This document shows, one piece after another, positions 1 through 7,578 of a stretch of DNA of 64,000 nucleotides. This stretch comes from JAPHTQ01 sp050288165 (GTDB lineage: Bacteria; Pseudomonadota; Gammaproteobacteria; Thiohalomonadales; Thiohalomonadaceae). The notes below the pieces were generated by a model. That model had not been told where the DNA came from and did no database searches. It worked only from the letters and a program-made list of their open reading frames with translations. Where the stretch lies: assembly GCA_050288165.1 (NCBI GenBank), contig JBNKDG010000006.1:1-64000 (forward strand), written 5' to 3'. Each line of letters opens with the position of its first letter. The first letter of the stretch is position 1. Position numbers and translations under genes: made by a program.

Positions 1-376
1 CCAGTCGATCAGACTGGATGCCGCCTTCGATCAGCTGACCCAGGCCAGAGATGCGGAAACCTTCCTGAAGGTTGTCTGCATCTTTGCCGTTACGCCGGGA
101 TTCGTCAGCATCGGCGATGCCGCGGCGTTGAGCCGCGGCAACACAGACGACGAGATCCAGGTTGTGTTGCTTGGCCAGTTCGCTCCAGCGGTTGATGACG
201 TTGCGGTCATCCTGCGGAGGAGTGGTCAGGCGGGTCGCGTTGTTCACACCGTCGTGGTAGAAGAAGACACGAAAGATTTCATGACCCTTCTCCAGCGCAG
301 CTTTGGTGAACTGGTAAGCGGTGTCGGAGGCCTGGTGTTGATACGGGCCTTCGTTAACCTGAATAGTAAACTTCAT
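1..376 (-). CDS. dsrE: DsrE, sulfurtransferase subunit (partial, 3' end beyond window)
   Basis: Reading leftwards from an ATG at 374-376, the protein begins MKFTIQVNEGPYQHQASDTA and continues through an RVFFYHDGVNNA segment to the window edge, so the 3' end is missing. This is the DsrE/TusD type of the DsrE-like fold. In sulfur oxidisers DsrE with DsrF and DsrH forms the cytoplasmic complex that passes persulfide sulfur to DsrC. The active cysteine is normally further on; a VVCVAA segment is visible but I cannot settle which Cys is catalytic. A GAGGG Shine-Dalgarno sequence lies upstream, and the gene follows dsrB by 14 nt in the same direction. The dsrA-dsrB-dsrE order is diagnostic of the oxidative (reverse) pathway, because dsrEFH is absent from classical sulfate reducers. 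Confidence 0.93.
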   Translation of the reverse strand, partial: MKFTIQVNEGPYQHQASDTAYQFTKAALEKGHEIFRVFFYHDGVNNATRLTTPPQDDRNVINRWSELAKQHNLDLVVCVAAAQRRGIADADESRRNGKDADNLQEGFRISGLGQLIEGGIQSDRL

Positions 377-390
377 TCTCTCAAACCCTC

Positions 391-1461
391 TTAGAAGCGG
401 ATGTGAGCGGAAGCGTTGAGGTTCACACGACCACCACGCCAGTTGTCGATGTGGTACTTGGTGAACGGCAGACCGGTCTTCTCGAAGAATTGCGGCCAAC
501 CAATACGCTCAACCCAGTCACCGATACGTTCCCAGTCCTTGGCGTCGGATTTGTAGACGGTCAGGATGTTCTTGACGGTCTCTGCAACTTCCGGCCAACG
601 CGGCGGGTTGTTCGGCAGGCCAGCAGCAACCAGTTTGTGGAACATCGGCTTGGAACGGGCGTTGGAGTGTTTACCACCAACCCAGATAGCCAGCTTGGAG
701 TATTCCGGATCGTTGATCTGCATCGGCGGGCAGGGCGGGAAGCAGGCACCGCAGCAGACGCATTTCTTCTCGTCGACTTCCAGTGAAGGCTTGCCGTTAA
801 CCATGGCCGGACGAATCGCAGCAACCGGGCAACGCGCAACAACGGTCGGGCGCTCACAGGCGTTAGCAACCAGTTCGTGGTTGATTTTCGGCGGCTTGGT
901 GTGCTGGATGTTGATCGCGATATCACCCTGACCACCGCAGTTGATCTGGCAGCAGGAAGTGGTGATGTGAACGCGGTTCGGCATGTCTTCCTTGATGAAC
1001 TCTTCGTGCAGTTCGTCCATCAGGGCTTTAACAACGCCAGATGCGTCAGTACCCGGGATGTCGCAGTGCAGCCAGCCCTGGGTGTGAGAGATCATGGTGA
1101 CGGAAGGACCGGTACCACCGACAGGGAAACCTTCAGCAGTCAGTTTCTCAACCAGCGGGGCAACTTTGGATTCTTCGCTAACCATGAATTCGATGTTAGA
1201 ACGCATGGTGAAACGGACGTGACCTTCAGCAAACTGATCGGCGATGTCGCACAGTTTACGAATGGTGTACAGGTCCATTTGACGCTGGGTACCAGCGCGA
1301 ACGGTCCAAACCTGGTCACCGCTCTTGGCAACGTGACGAAGAACGCCGGGACGCGGACGATCGTGGTAGCTCCACTGGCCAAAGTTCTTCTTCAGCACAG
1401 GGTGCATGAACGGAAACGGATCCGGTACACCGCTCTCGATAGGCATACGAGGTGCAGACAT
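391..1461 (-). CDS. dsrB: Reverse-type dissimilatory sulfite reductase beta subunit DsrB
   Basis: A 356-residue protein starting MSAPRMPIES. The ATG at 1461 is preceded by GGAGG seven bases upstream, better than the in-frame TTG at 1473. Cysteines that fit siroheme/[4Fe-4S] binding are Cys133 and the SCCQINC cluster (Cys170, Cys171, Cys175). A ferredoxin insert with CVCCGAC and a following Cys (234, 237, 240, 244) supplies a further [4Fe-4S] cluster, and Cys211 sits in a CPVAAI motif. DsrB pairs with DsrA as an alpha2beta2 enzyme that, in sulfur oxidisers, runs in reverse to release sulfite from DsrC-bound sulfur. The gene lies 78 nt downstream of dsrA and 14 nt upstream of dsrE. Confidence 0.97.
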   Translation of the reverse strand: MSAPRMPIESGVPDPFPFMHPVLKKNFGQWSYHDRPRPGVLRHVAKSGDQVWTVRAGTQRQMDLYTIRKLCDIADQFAEGHVRFTMRSNIEFMVSEESKVAPLVEKLTAEGFPVGGTGPSVTMISHTQGWLHCDIPGTDASGVVKALMDELHEEFIKEDMPNRVHITTSCCQINCGGQGDIAINIQHTKPPKINHELVANACERPTVVARCPVAAIRPAMVNGKPSLEVDEKKCVCCGACFPPCPPMQINDPEYSKLAIWVGGKHSNARSKPMFHKLVAAGLPNNPPRWPEVAETVKNILTVYKSDAKDWERIGDWVERIGWPQFFEKTGLPFTKYHIDNWRGGRVNLNASAHIRF

Positions 1462-1539
1462 ATTTACCTCCAACTCTAAGTTAATTGGTTTTGTACTGGC
1501 GGGAGTTCACACCGCCTATACAGGAATCAATGGCTCAGC

Positions 1540-2778
1540 TTACGCCTTGCGCTCGGCCCACTTCTTCGCTTCTTCGTCCCAGCCATCCATGCGGATGTAG
1601 GAGTTAGCACGCGGAGAGGCGATCATGTTCGGGTCAACTTCAAGGCCAAGACCTTCAAGGAAGTTCACCAGACCGATACGCTCGATCATCTCACCGGTAC
1701 GTTCGTGCTCTAGCGCGTTCTCAGCGAAGAAGTCGATAACGTTGCCGGCCAGTTCCTCGATGGCTTCGAAGTCTTCGTCGTTCTCAAGCTTCATGAACGG
1801 AACGATGACGGTGCCCATCAGGTCGCCGATCTTCAGGGTACGCTTACCGCCGATGAGGACGGAGGCGCCTTTGTCGTTACCCGGGCTCAGAGCCTTGTTC
1901 ATAACGTTGAGGCAGTGCATGCAACGGACGCAGTCCTTGTTGCTGACGTCGAGGGTGTCGTCGTCGTTCAGGGACAGGGCGTTGGTCGGGCAGCGGGTGA
2001 TGACGTTGTCGATAACGTACTTGCGGCCTTTGTCTGCAACGAAGGCTTTGACTTCTTTCTGGTCAACGATCATGTCGTCGCGCCAGGTACCGATAACGGC
2101 GAAGTCAGCACGGTGAATGGAGTTCATGCAGTCGTTGGCGCAGCCAGAAACCTTGAACTTCATTTTGTACGGCAGGGCCGGACGGTGCATGTCGTCGAGG
2201 AACGCGTTAACCAGGGTGCGGTGAGTGCGCTGCTCATCGAAGCAGGACTGTTCGCAACGAGCGGCACCAACGCAGGACATACCAGTACGGACAGCCGGGC
2301 CGGCGCCGCCAAGGTCAAAGCCCATTTCGTTGAACGCATCGAATGCCGGTTGAACGTTTTCGGTGGTGCAGCCCTGGAACATGATGTCGCCAGATTGACC
2401 GTGGAAAGCTACCAGGCCAGAACCGTACTGTTCCCAGATGTCGCAGAACTTGCGCATTACATCGGTGGTGTAGTGGTTGCCAGCGGGGGGCATGATGCGG
2501 AGGGTGTGGAATTCAGCGGCGGCGGGGAACAGGGGCTTCTTGTTCTCGTCGTGCAGTTCGGTGAAACGGGGGATAACACCACCGCCGTAACCGACAACAC
2601 CTACTGTGCCGCCCTTCCAGTAACCCTTGCGGGTTTTGTAGGAAGTCTCCAGCTGACCCAGCAGGTCAACCATCATGTCATTGTCTTGCGCCAGACGCTT
2701 GATACCGGTGATGAAACTCGGCCATGGGCCGCTTTCCAGCTGATCAAGCATAGGTGTGTCGTGCATTTTTTTGGCCAT
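1540..2778 (-). CDS. dsrA: Reverse-type dissimilatory sulfite reductase alpha subunit DsrA
   Basis: A 412-residue protein from the ATG at 2778 (MAKKMHDTPMLDQLESG), matching the usual DsrA start and length; the open frame continues to a TTG at 2811 but that extension is not needed. Residues Cys169-X5-Cys175 and Cys213-X3-Cys217 (SGCANDC) are the siroheme-coupled [4Fe-4S] ligands. A ferredoxin domain follows with Cys263 (CPTNAL) and CVRCMHC (283, 286, 289). The product is the catalytic partner of DsrB in cytoplasmic oxidation of stored or imported sulfur to sulfite. It is the first gene of the leftward dsr operon visible here. The divergent cluster starting at 3260 shares the 480-bp upstream region. 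Confidence 0.97.
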   Translation of the reverse strand: MAKKMHDTPMLDQLESGPWPSFITGIKRLAQDNDMMVDLLGQLETSYKTRKGYWKGGTVGVVGYGGGVIPRFTELHDENKKPLFPAAAEFHTLRIMPPAGNHYTTDVMRKFCDIWEQYGSGLVAFHGQSGDIMFQGCTTENVQPAFDAFNEMGFDLGGAGPAVRTGMSCVGAARCEQSCFDEQRTHRTLVNAFLDDMHRPALPYKMKFKVSGCANDCMNSIHRADFAVIGTWRDDMIVDQKEVKAFVADKGRKYVIDNVITRCPTNALSLNDDDTLDVSNKDCVRCMHCLNVMNKALSPGNDKGASVLIGGKRTLKIGDLMGTVIVPFMKLENDEDFEAIEELAGNVIDFFAENALEHERTGEMIERIGLVNFLEGLGLEVDPNMIASPRANSYIRMDGWDEEAKKWAERKA

Positions 2779-3259
2779 TTCTCTCGATACTCCCGTCAGA
2801 CTTATGGGCAAACGGTCTACTTGTTTTGTTCAAGCCGACCTACCAAAGGCTGCAGATACTGAAATATCCTGCATGGATTGATGAGCCCCGGTTTCAGATG
2901 CTCTCAATATGGGAACGAAGTTTAGGAGTTTCTTATGTGGCAATTAACCGCCCCGATGGGGGAGGGGATAGATAGCCGTATATCCAAAAAGGGATATATG
3001 GCGTCATTAGCTATACCCCACCCAAATCGACAGGTCGCAATAGTAAGTATTGAAAAAACATATCATTAGGGCGCTTATTTGAAGCTTTTATTGCGGAGCA
3101 TTGGGGATATGCCGCCGTTCCGGCTATTTTTCGCCTATCCCAACACTCGGATTTTGCTGTGCTATTATCGCGTCCCGCTAAGGTGCTCGAACTTGAGTTG
3201 CGTGCCGAGTGGGCACATATTGAGAGTGGCTGATTTAGACGAGTCCAGAGGGAAGCCGC
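2779..3259. other. Divergent intergenic region between dsrA and the 3260-5428 cluster
   Basis: About 480 bp with no convincing gene; a 77-codon plus-strand ORF at 3079-3312 overlaps the real 58-codon gene in another frame and was rejected. The region should carry the promoters for dsrA (leftward) and for the rightward cluster. A TATTAT hexamer near 3163-3168 could be a -10 element for the rightward cluster, but no good -35 stands at the right distance. A short perfect dyad at 2979-2998 is listed separately. I see no other structure. Confidence 0.5.
2979..2998. promoter_or_regulatory. Short inverted repeat in the dsr divergent region
   Basis: TATATCC and GGATATA form a perfect 7-bp dyad around a 6-base A-rich spacer. 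It lies about 200 bp upstream of dsrA and 260 bp upstream of the divergent cluster. A regulator binding site is one reading; a chance AT-rich palindrome is another. No regulator gene is nearby. Confidence 0.25.
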
Positions 3260-3436
3260 ATGTTATATCTGAGCGAAGTGCTGATCCAGAACCCACAGTT
3301 GGAGAACTTTGAGCAGTTGCTGGAAGTGGTCAAGGAACGCTCCAAGTCGGAGATGTTCTTCCGCATCGACGTCAAACCGCCCTATCCGGACACCCCGGAG
3401 AATTGGGAAGACCGGCTCGAAGCCAGCTTTACCTGA
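3260..3436 (+). CDS. Small acidic protein of the dsr-linked cluster (58 aa)
   Basis: A short ORF starting MLYLSEVLIQNPQLENFEQL and ending in WEDRLEASFT, with AGAGG placed eight bases before the ATG. The product is soluble, acidic and predicted mainly helical, with a Pro-rich KPPYPDTPENW stretch near the C-terminus. It has no Cys and no membrane segment. It is the first gene of a rightward cluster (this gene, 3515, 4224, 5090) divergent from dsrAB. I believe similar small proteins accompany dsr loci in other sulfur oxidisers, but I cannot name a function. A palindromic repeat begins two bases after its stop codon. Confidence 0.72.
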   Translation: MLYLSEVLIQNPQLENFEQLLEVVKERSKSEMFFRIDVKPPYPDTPENWEDRLEASFT

Positions 3437-3437
3437 C

Positions 3438-3487
3438 TAGAAGCGGCCTCAAAAATGCTGTGATCGCTATTTTTGAGACCACTTCTA
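3438..3487. repeat. Palindromic repeat, internally deleted copy (50 bp)
   Basis: TAGAAGCGGCCTCAAAAAT, a 12-base loop, then ATTTTTGAGACCACTTCTA. The two 19-bp arms pair with two mismatches. The same termini bound the longer copies at 4920-5062 and 48246-48390, so this looks like a member of the family that has lost its interior. It starts directly after the stop of the 58-residue gene and flanking TA dinucleotides are present on both sides. In RNA it would be a strong hairpin between the first and second genes of the cluster. Confidence 0.75.
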
Positions 3488-3514
3488 CGAACATATATAT
3501 AGATAGGGTTGATT

Positions 3515-4219
3515 GTGAAGTACCTGAATATTAACGACCACCATCGCGAAGCCGAGTGTGCCGAGGATACCGTTAAGTCCAGCGAACTGCTGGTGACCCG
3601 GCTGGATGAGCTGCGCGACGAACTGCCCTCGCTGAGCGGTGTGGCGCGCATCAAACCGCTGCTGGACAGTGGCTACATCCTGCTCGACCTGGTAGGCCGT
3701 GAGGCCGAGGCCCACGCCGCAGCGAAAGAGGCGCTGAGCCTCGCCATCGAAAACGAGCAGTGGCAGCAGGCGGTTGAGGCCTGTGACATCCTTTATCAGT
3801 CCGGCCAGGACGATGCGGTAGCGGCGCTGACCCACGGCATCTGGCTTGGTGTGACCTATCCCATCGACCCGGAACTGAGTGTCGCCATGCTGCAACACCT
3901 GGTGGAAGAGACCCCGGACAACTCCGATGGCGCCGCCGTGGCCGCCGCCACCGCCTGTTACATCGCCGATATGCGTGCCGAGGGCAAGCAGCACGATGAG
4001 CTGGGCTTCTTCACCGGGCAGCTGTTAGGCCAGGTGGCGCGTCGTCATACCAATGGCGCCTGTGACACTCAGGAGTTGTTCGACATCTGGATGGACCGCC
4101 TGGAGCTGAAAGAGCCGGGCAAATTCCTGCCGCGTCTGGCGATGATCCTTGATGTACTGGTCCCTGCCGATCAATGGTGGTTCGACCGCGACGTATTGCG
4201 CGCAAAGATCCCGGAGTAA
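3515..4219 (+). CDS. Conserved-looking alpha-helical protein of the dsr-linked cluster
   Basis: A 234-residue protein from a GTG at 3515 (MKYLNINDHHREAECAED), preceded by AGGG; a TTG six bases earlier is also in frame. No signal peptide or membrane segment is visible. Residues ~40-110 are rich in Ala/Leu/Glu helices, which could be a TPR-like or ferritin-like helical bundle, but no signature motif is recognisable. The C-terminus contains PADQWWFDRDVLRAKIPE. The stop is four bases before the GTG of the Cas6-like gene, so the two are probably translationally coupled. Function unknown; location suggests a role linked to the reverse Dsr pathway. Confidence 0.8.
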   Translation: MKYLNINDHHREAECAEDTVKSSELLVTRLDELRDELPSLSGVARIKPLLDSGYILLDLVGREAEAHAAAKEALSLAIENEQWQQAVEACDILYQSGQDDAVAALTHGIWLGVTYPIDPELSVAMLQHLVEETPDNSDGAAVAAATACYIADMRAEGKQHDELGFFTGQLLGQVARRHTNGACDTQELFDIWMDRLELKEPGKFLPRLAMILDVLVPADQWWFDRDVLRAKIPE

Positions 4220-4223
4220 GGAC

Positions 4224-4898
4224 GTGTTCTGGCAGGACGAGGACGAAAACGATATCACCCGCTTTGTGGTGCCGGAGAATGTGCTGGATCTGCAATTCTC
4301 CATTCGTTGCAAATCCCTGCCTGTCGACCACGCCTGGGCACTTTCCAGCGCAATACAGCAGGCCTTGCCCTGGTTTGCTGAAGAGGAGCAGGCCGCATTG
4401 CATCTGATCTATGTGGCCGACTCAGGCAACGGTTGGGAACGCCCGCACGGTAGCGGCGATATGCTTTATCCCTCGCGCCGCACCAAACTGGTTTTACGCC
4501 TGCCTGCCGAGCGAATCAACGATGCGCTGGCACTGACTGGACAAACGCTGCATCTGGGCGATAGCGAGATCGAAGTGGGCGAGGGCAAGGCGCATCCGTT
4601 GAGTGCGACGAATACCCTTTATTCACGTTATGTCGCGATCACCGAAGCCGATCAAACCGAAGAAGCCTTCATCGCCCAGCAGGTCGCTGAACTCAAGGCG
4701 GCCGGATTGCGCTTCAAGAAGGTGGTCTGCGGCAAGGAAAATAGTTTTGTTTTACCCGATGGTGAACTGCTGACCCGTAGCCTGTTGATTGCCGATCTGC
4801 CGCTTGCGGATGCGGTGCGTCTGCAGGAGATCGGACTCGGTCCACACCATCTAAAAATGCTCGGTTGCGGGTTGTTCATTCCGCATAAGACGGTTTAG
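4224..4898 (+). CDS. Orphan Cas6/Cmx6-like RAMP protein
   Basis: Translation from the GTG at 4224 (GGAG seven bases upstream) gives 224 residues. The first ~125 residues fit the RAMP pattern of the MYXAN-subtype Cas6 family: LDLQFSIRCKSLPVDHAWAL, with His36 at the position of a possible catalytic histidine, then RRTKLVLRLPAERI. The C-terminus has the glycine-rich loop GLGPHHLKMLGCGLFIP (204-220) typical of Cas6 proteins. Family members normally process CRISPR RNA in the effector complex. No CRISPR array or other cas gene is visible in the window, and the gene sits between an unknown protein and a DsrC homologue next to dsrAB. A role outside CRISPR, or a misleading family resemblance, must be considered. 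Confidence 0.72.
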   Translation: MFWQDEDENDITRFVVPENVLDLQFSIRCKSLPVDHAWALSSAIQQALPWFAEEEQAALHLIYVADSGNGWERPHGSGDMLYPSRRTKLVLRLPAERINDALALTGQTLHLGDSEIEVGEGKAHPLSATNTLYSRYVAITEADQTEEAFIAQQVAELKAAGLRFKKVVCGKENSFVLPDGELLTRSLLIADLPLADAVRLQEIGLGPHHLKMLGCGLFIPHKTV

Positions 4899-4919
4899 GA
4901 TAGCTCAGTTTTTTATATT

Positions 4920-5062
4920 GAAGCCTTCTCAAAATAGGCGCTCGTGCCCTGAGACAAGGCGCAAAGTCTGCGAGGAGCGCAGTTTACCGGTAGTAAATGA
5001 GCACCGGAGCAGACTTTGCAACACAGGATTCAGGGTGCGAGAGCCATTTTGAGATGGTTTCG
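4920..5062. repeat. Palindromic-ended dispersed repeat, full-length copy
   Basis: About 143 bp. Left end GAAGCCTTCTCAAAATAGG and right end (reverse complement) GAAACCATCTCAAAATGGC. The interior shares long stretches with the copy at 48246-48390, for example GACAAGGCGCAAAG, GTTTACCG, AGTAAATGAGCACCGGAG and TTTGCAAC. It begins 22 bases after the stop of the Cas6-like gene and fills most of the gap before the DsrC-like gene, whose ATG lies 28 bases beyond it. It is MITE-like: non-coding with terminal inverted repeats. Confidence 0.82.
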
Positions 5063-5089
5063 GAGAACTTGTTAGACAGGAGAAAATTT

Positions 5090-5428
5090 ATGGCATACGA
5101 AGTAAACGGCAAAACCATTGAAACTAACGACAACGGTTATCTGCTTAACATCGAAGACTGGAACGAGGAAGTCGCTGCCGCTATCGCTGCTGCTGAAGGC
5201 GTCGAGCTGAACGAGAAGGCATGGGACCTGATCAATTACCTGCGTGATGAGTACATCAACAACGGTGGCAACCAGCCGAATGACCGCAACATCATCAAGG
5301 CAATGTCCGACAAGTGGGACGAGAAGATTCAATCCAAGGATCTGTACACCCTGTTCCCGATGCAGCCTTCCAAACAGGCTGGCAAGATCGGTGGTTTGCC
5401 GGAGAGCCGTCGTAAAGGCGGTTATTGA
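5090..5428 (+). CDS. DsrC/TusE-family protein lacking both conserved cysteines
   Basis: A 112-residue protein from the ATG at 5090, preceded by ACAGGAG; the open frame extends to 4997 but that part lies in the repeat. The family fold is clear: MAYEVNGKTIETNDNGYLLN, then EDWNEEVA, NYLRDEYINNGGNQPNDRNI and LYTLFPMQPSKQAGKIGGLP. In active DsrC the C-terminal arm carries two cysteines, one in a KQ-A-C-K context and one at the penultimate position; TusE keeps only the last. Here the first is Gly98 and the tail is ESRRKGGY, so both are gone, and the whole protein has no cysteine. It therefore cannot carry sulfur as DsrC does; a regulatory or scaffolding role is more likely. A strong terminator follows. 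Confidence 0.9.
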   Translation: MAYEVNGKTIETNDNGYLLNIEDWNEEVAAAIAAAEGVELNEKAWDLINYLRDEYINNGGNQPNDRNIIKAMSDKWDEKIQSKDLYTLFPMQPSKQAGKIGGLPESRRKGGY

Positions 5429-5457
5429 TCGAATCGCTTCTGCGAAAACCGATGTCG

Positions 5458-5486
5458 AAAAAGCCCGCTAATGCGGGCTTTTTACT
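5458..5486 (+). terminator. Rho-independent terminator after the DsrC-like gene
   Basis: AAAAAGCCCGC, TAAT loop, GCGGGCTTTTTA: a 7-bp GC-rich stem followed by five T residues, starting 30 bases after the stop. It closes the 3260-5428 cluster. Confidence 0.9.
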
Positions 5487-5797
5487 GACACGGACACGAA
5501 GCGGCAGAACATTACGGCTAAAGCCGTGGCTGAATGCGCCCGACACCTGTCCGGCGTGAAATGAGAGGTACCCACAGCGTATATCGCCTCTACTACCCCA
5601 ATGGTATTGGTGACGAACTACAGAAGATGGATCCTGAAGCCTTTCGTAGCAACCCATCTATGGGAGGTGTATCTGGGTAAAGATGAAAATGTAATTCAGT
5701 ACAGGCATCGTTGGATTGGTTTTAGTGATTTCTTTCAGCATCTCAGGGCGAGTGTTAGACTGGTAGGCTCATTTACAACACATGGAATGTAGCATAC
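5487..5797. other. Intergenic region without a supported gene
   Basis: Roughly 310 bp between the terminator and the glycosyltransferase. A 63-codon ORF at 5601-5792 has no ribosome binding site or recognisable family and was not accepted. The promoter of the glycosyltransferase should lie here, but no clear -35/-10 pair is visible. Confidence 0.4.
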
Positions 5798-6985
5798 GTG
5801 GGTAAGATTCTCTGTATCTGGGAGTTGGGAAATGCATTCGGTCATATCCGCCGTCTTGCGCGAATCGCGGAAGAGTTGATCGAGCGTGATCACGATGTTT
5901 CTTTTGTGCTGAGTGACCTTAAACATGCCGATGCGACTCTTTCGCATTTGAATGCCGCTTACTTCCAGGCGCCGATATGGACAGCGCCTGTGCATAATGC
6001 GCCAAAATCCCCGGCAAGTTTTGCCGAGATCCTGATACATTTCGGTTTCACTGATCCTGAAGGGTTGACGGGATTGTTCAATGCCTGGAAAAACCTGTAT
6101 CAGCAACTCCGTCCCGATCTTGTACTGGTAGATTATTCGCCTGCCGCGATAATCATTGCCCGGGCGCTGGGTATAAAAACCGCGATACTTTCCACCGGCT
6201 TTTGCATGCCGCCTGATGCGGATCCACCGCCGCCTCTGCTGCCGTGGATGAAAGCGACGCCCAAGCGATTGATCAAAAGTCAGCAGCAAGTGTTGGACAC
6301 CATTAACCTGACGCTTGAACGGTTGGGTATGCCGCGTCTGAGAAGGTTTTACGATGTTTTCGATGTAACCGAGCGCTTCCTGATTACCTATCCTGAACTC
6401 GATTTCTATCCTTCACGGGGAGATGCTACCTACTGGGGGCTACTGGACTCGAGTAAAGGGAAGCCGGTTGAGTTACCACCACCACAAGAACATGAAAAGC
6501 CGTATATCTTTGCCTATCTCAAACGCGGTTATGATCGTATGGTGCTGGATATACTTAGGAAACTGGAGTTGCCCGCTACGGTCTTTGCACCTGCTATGCC
6601 GGAGCGTTACCACTCGCGGTTTGTCACGGACAAACTGCGCATTTTTAGAGAACCTGTCCTACTGGACAAGGTGCTTGCACATTCCGACATCGTTATCTGC
6701 CATGTGGGTCATGGTACGGTCGTAAAAGCATTGTTTGCCGGAAACCCGTTGCTGTTATTGCCCTTACACGTGGAACAACGTTCAATCAGTCTTCGTCTGG
6801 AACAACTCGGTGTCGGTATTGTCCCCGAACAGACAGAGAAGCCAGATGTCGTGGAATCCGCGCTGAGAAAACTTATCGATAACCCCGAATATACGCAACG
6901 TGCGAAAGCGTTTGCCGCCAAATATGCAGGCGAAGGAGATGCAGCGGAACGAATTGCGAAGCGTTGCACAGAGCTTTTGGCGTAA
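5798..6985 (+). CDS. GT1-type (UDP-glycosyltransferase-like) glycosyltransferase
   Basis: A 395-residue protein from a GTG at 5798 with only a weak GGA upstream. The N-terminal GT-B half opens with ILCIWELGNAFGHIRRLARI, the nucleotide-fold loop that includes the GHIRR segment typical of MGT/YjiC-like enzymes. The C-terminal half carries the sugar-nucleotide signature CHVGHGTVVKALFAGNPLLL followed by LPLHVEQ (about 300-325), equivalent to the HxGxGT...P..EQ motif of GT1 enzymes. No signal peptide or membrane helix. Acceptor and sugar cannot be inferred. It stands alone, flanked by gene-poor DNA, and its base composition is more AT-rich than the dsr genes. Confidence 0.85.
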   Translation: MGKILCIWELGNAFGHIRRLARIAEELIERDHDVSFVLSDLKHADATLSHLNAAYFQAPIWTAPVHNAPKSPASFAEILIHFGFTDPEGLTGLFNAWKNLYQQLRPDLVLVDYSPAAIIIARALGIKTAILSTGFCMPPDADPPPPLLPWMKATPKRLIKSQQQVLDTINLTLERLGMPRLRRFYDVFDVTERFLITYPELDFYPSRGDATYWGLLDSSKGKPVELPPPQEHEKPYIFAYLKRGYDRMVLDILRKLELPATVFAPAMPERYHSRFVTDKLRIFREPVLLDKVLAHSDIVICHVGHGTVVKALFAGNPLLLLPLHVEQRSISLRLEQLGVGIVPEQTEKPDVVESALRKLIDNPEYTQRAKAFAAKYAGEGDAAERIAKRCTELLA

Positions 6986-7133
6986 TACTCATTACCGGCG
7001 CCTAAACTCTGCTTTCTACTCCGGACGCCCAGTCCTCTATCCTTCGAGCCAGCCTAGCCTAGCTATCCCTGATTGCACACGGTAATCCAGTTGTCCATTT
7101 CTCTCTTGTTTAACATCCGCTCGCAAAGGTTAA

Positions 7134-7331
7134 ATGATTCTTAGTGTTTTACTCTGTTTCACTAACAAAACACACTTCGCGGTTGCGTATAAATACAACG
7201 AGAATCAAGTAGATAGGATAAAGGTAAACAATGTGAACTATGGCGAAGGTGTTTTGACACTCAATAGCCACTCTAGTTTAATTGCCCAAGCCTGCGGGGA
7301 GATAATTAAACAATTAGAAGAAATCGAATGA
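7134..7331 (+). CDS. Hypothetical 65-aa ORF, doubtful
   Basis: Begins MILSVLLCFTNKTHFAVAYK with AAAGG seven bases upstream and ends in EIIKQLEEIE. It has a hydrophobic N-terminus but no family signature. The surrounding 6986-7338 region is AT-rich and otherwise empty. The stop overlaps the start of the broken RTX fragment, so it may simply be part of a decayed junction. Confidence 0.25.
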   Translation: MILSVLLCFTNKTHFAVAYKYNENQVDRIKVNNVNYGEGVLTLNSHSSLIAQACGEIIKQLEEIE

Positions 7332-7338
7332 GGTTCCC

Positions 7339-7512
7339 GATGCTACTGCTGGCGCTGGGATTCGACCAGGTCGGCACGGCGGGCGACGACGTGATAATGG
7401 GCACCGCGCTGCCCGACAATCTCTGCGGCCTGGAAGGCAACGACACCTTATACGGCCTGGAGCACAACGACCATATCGACGGCGGTACGGGTGCCGACAC
7501 CATGGTCGGCGG
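7339..7512 (+). pseudogene. Fragment of an RTX repeat gene (duplicate of 11532-11704)
   Basis: The frame encodes LLALGFDQVGTAGDDVIMGT, then LPDN-LCGLEGNDTLYGLEHNDHIDGG and TGADTMVGG. It is nearly the same as residues ~950-1007 of the RTX giant downstream (LLALGFDQVGTSGDD...TGADTMAGG), and the DNA is also highly similar. After about 174 bp the match ends abruptly and the frame runs into unrelated sequence (SEQPFWQNRR). There is no N-terminal domain, secretion signal or continuing repeat. This is a remnant of another copy of the RTX gene or of a recombination event. Confidence 0.8.
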
Positions 7513-7578
7513 TGAAAGTGAACAACCCTTCTGGCAGAATAGGCGGAACAAGAATCAACAAAGTATGAGGATGGCAGC

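Noticed and set aside
3079..3312. 77-codon plus-strand ORF upstream of the 58-codon gene
   Set aside because: Overlaps the better-supported 3260-3436 gene in another frame, with no good ribosome binding site and no recognisable family.
4997..5089. N-terminal extension of the DsrC-like protein
   Set aside because: It lies inside the dispersed repeat; the strong ACAGGAG before the ATG at 5090 and the family's normal start decide for 5090.
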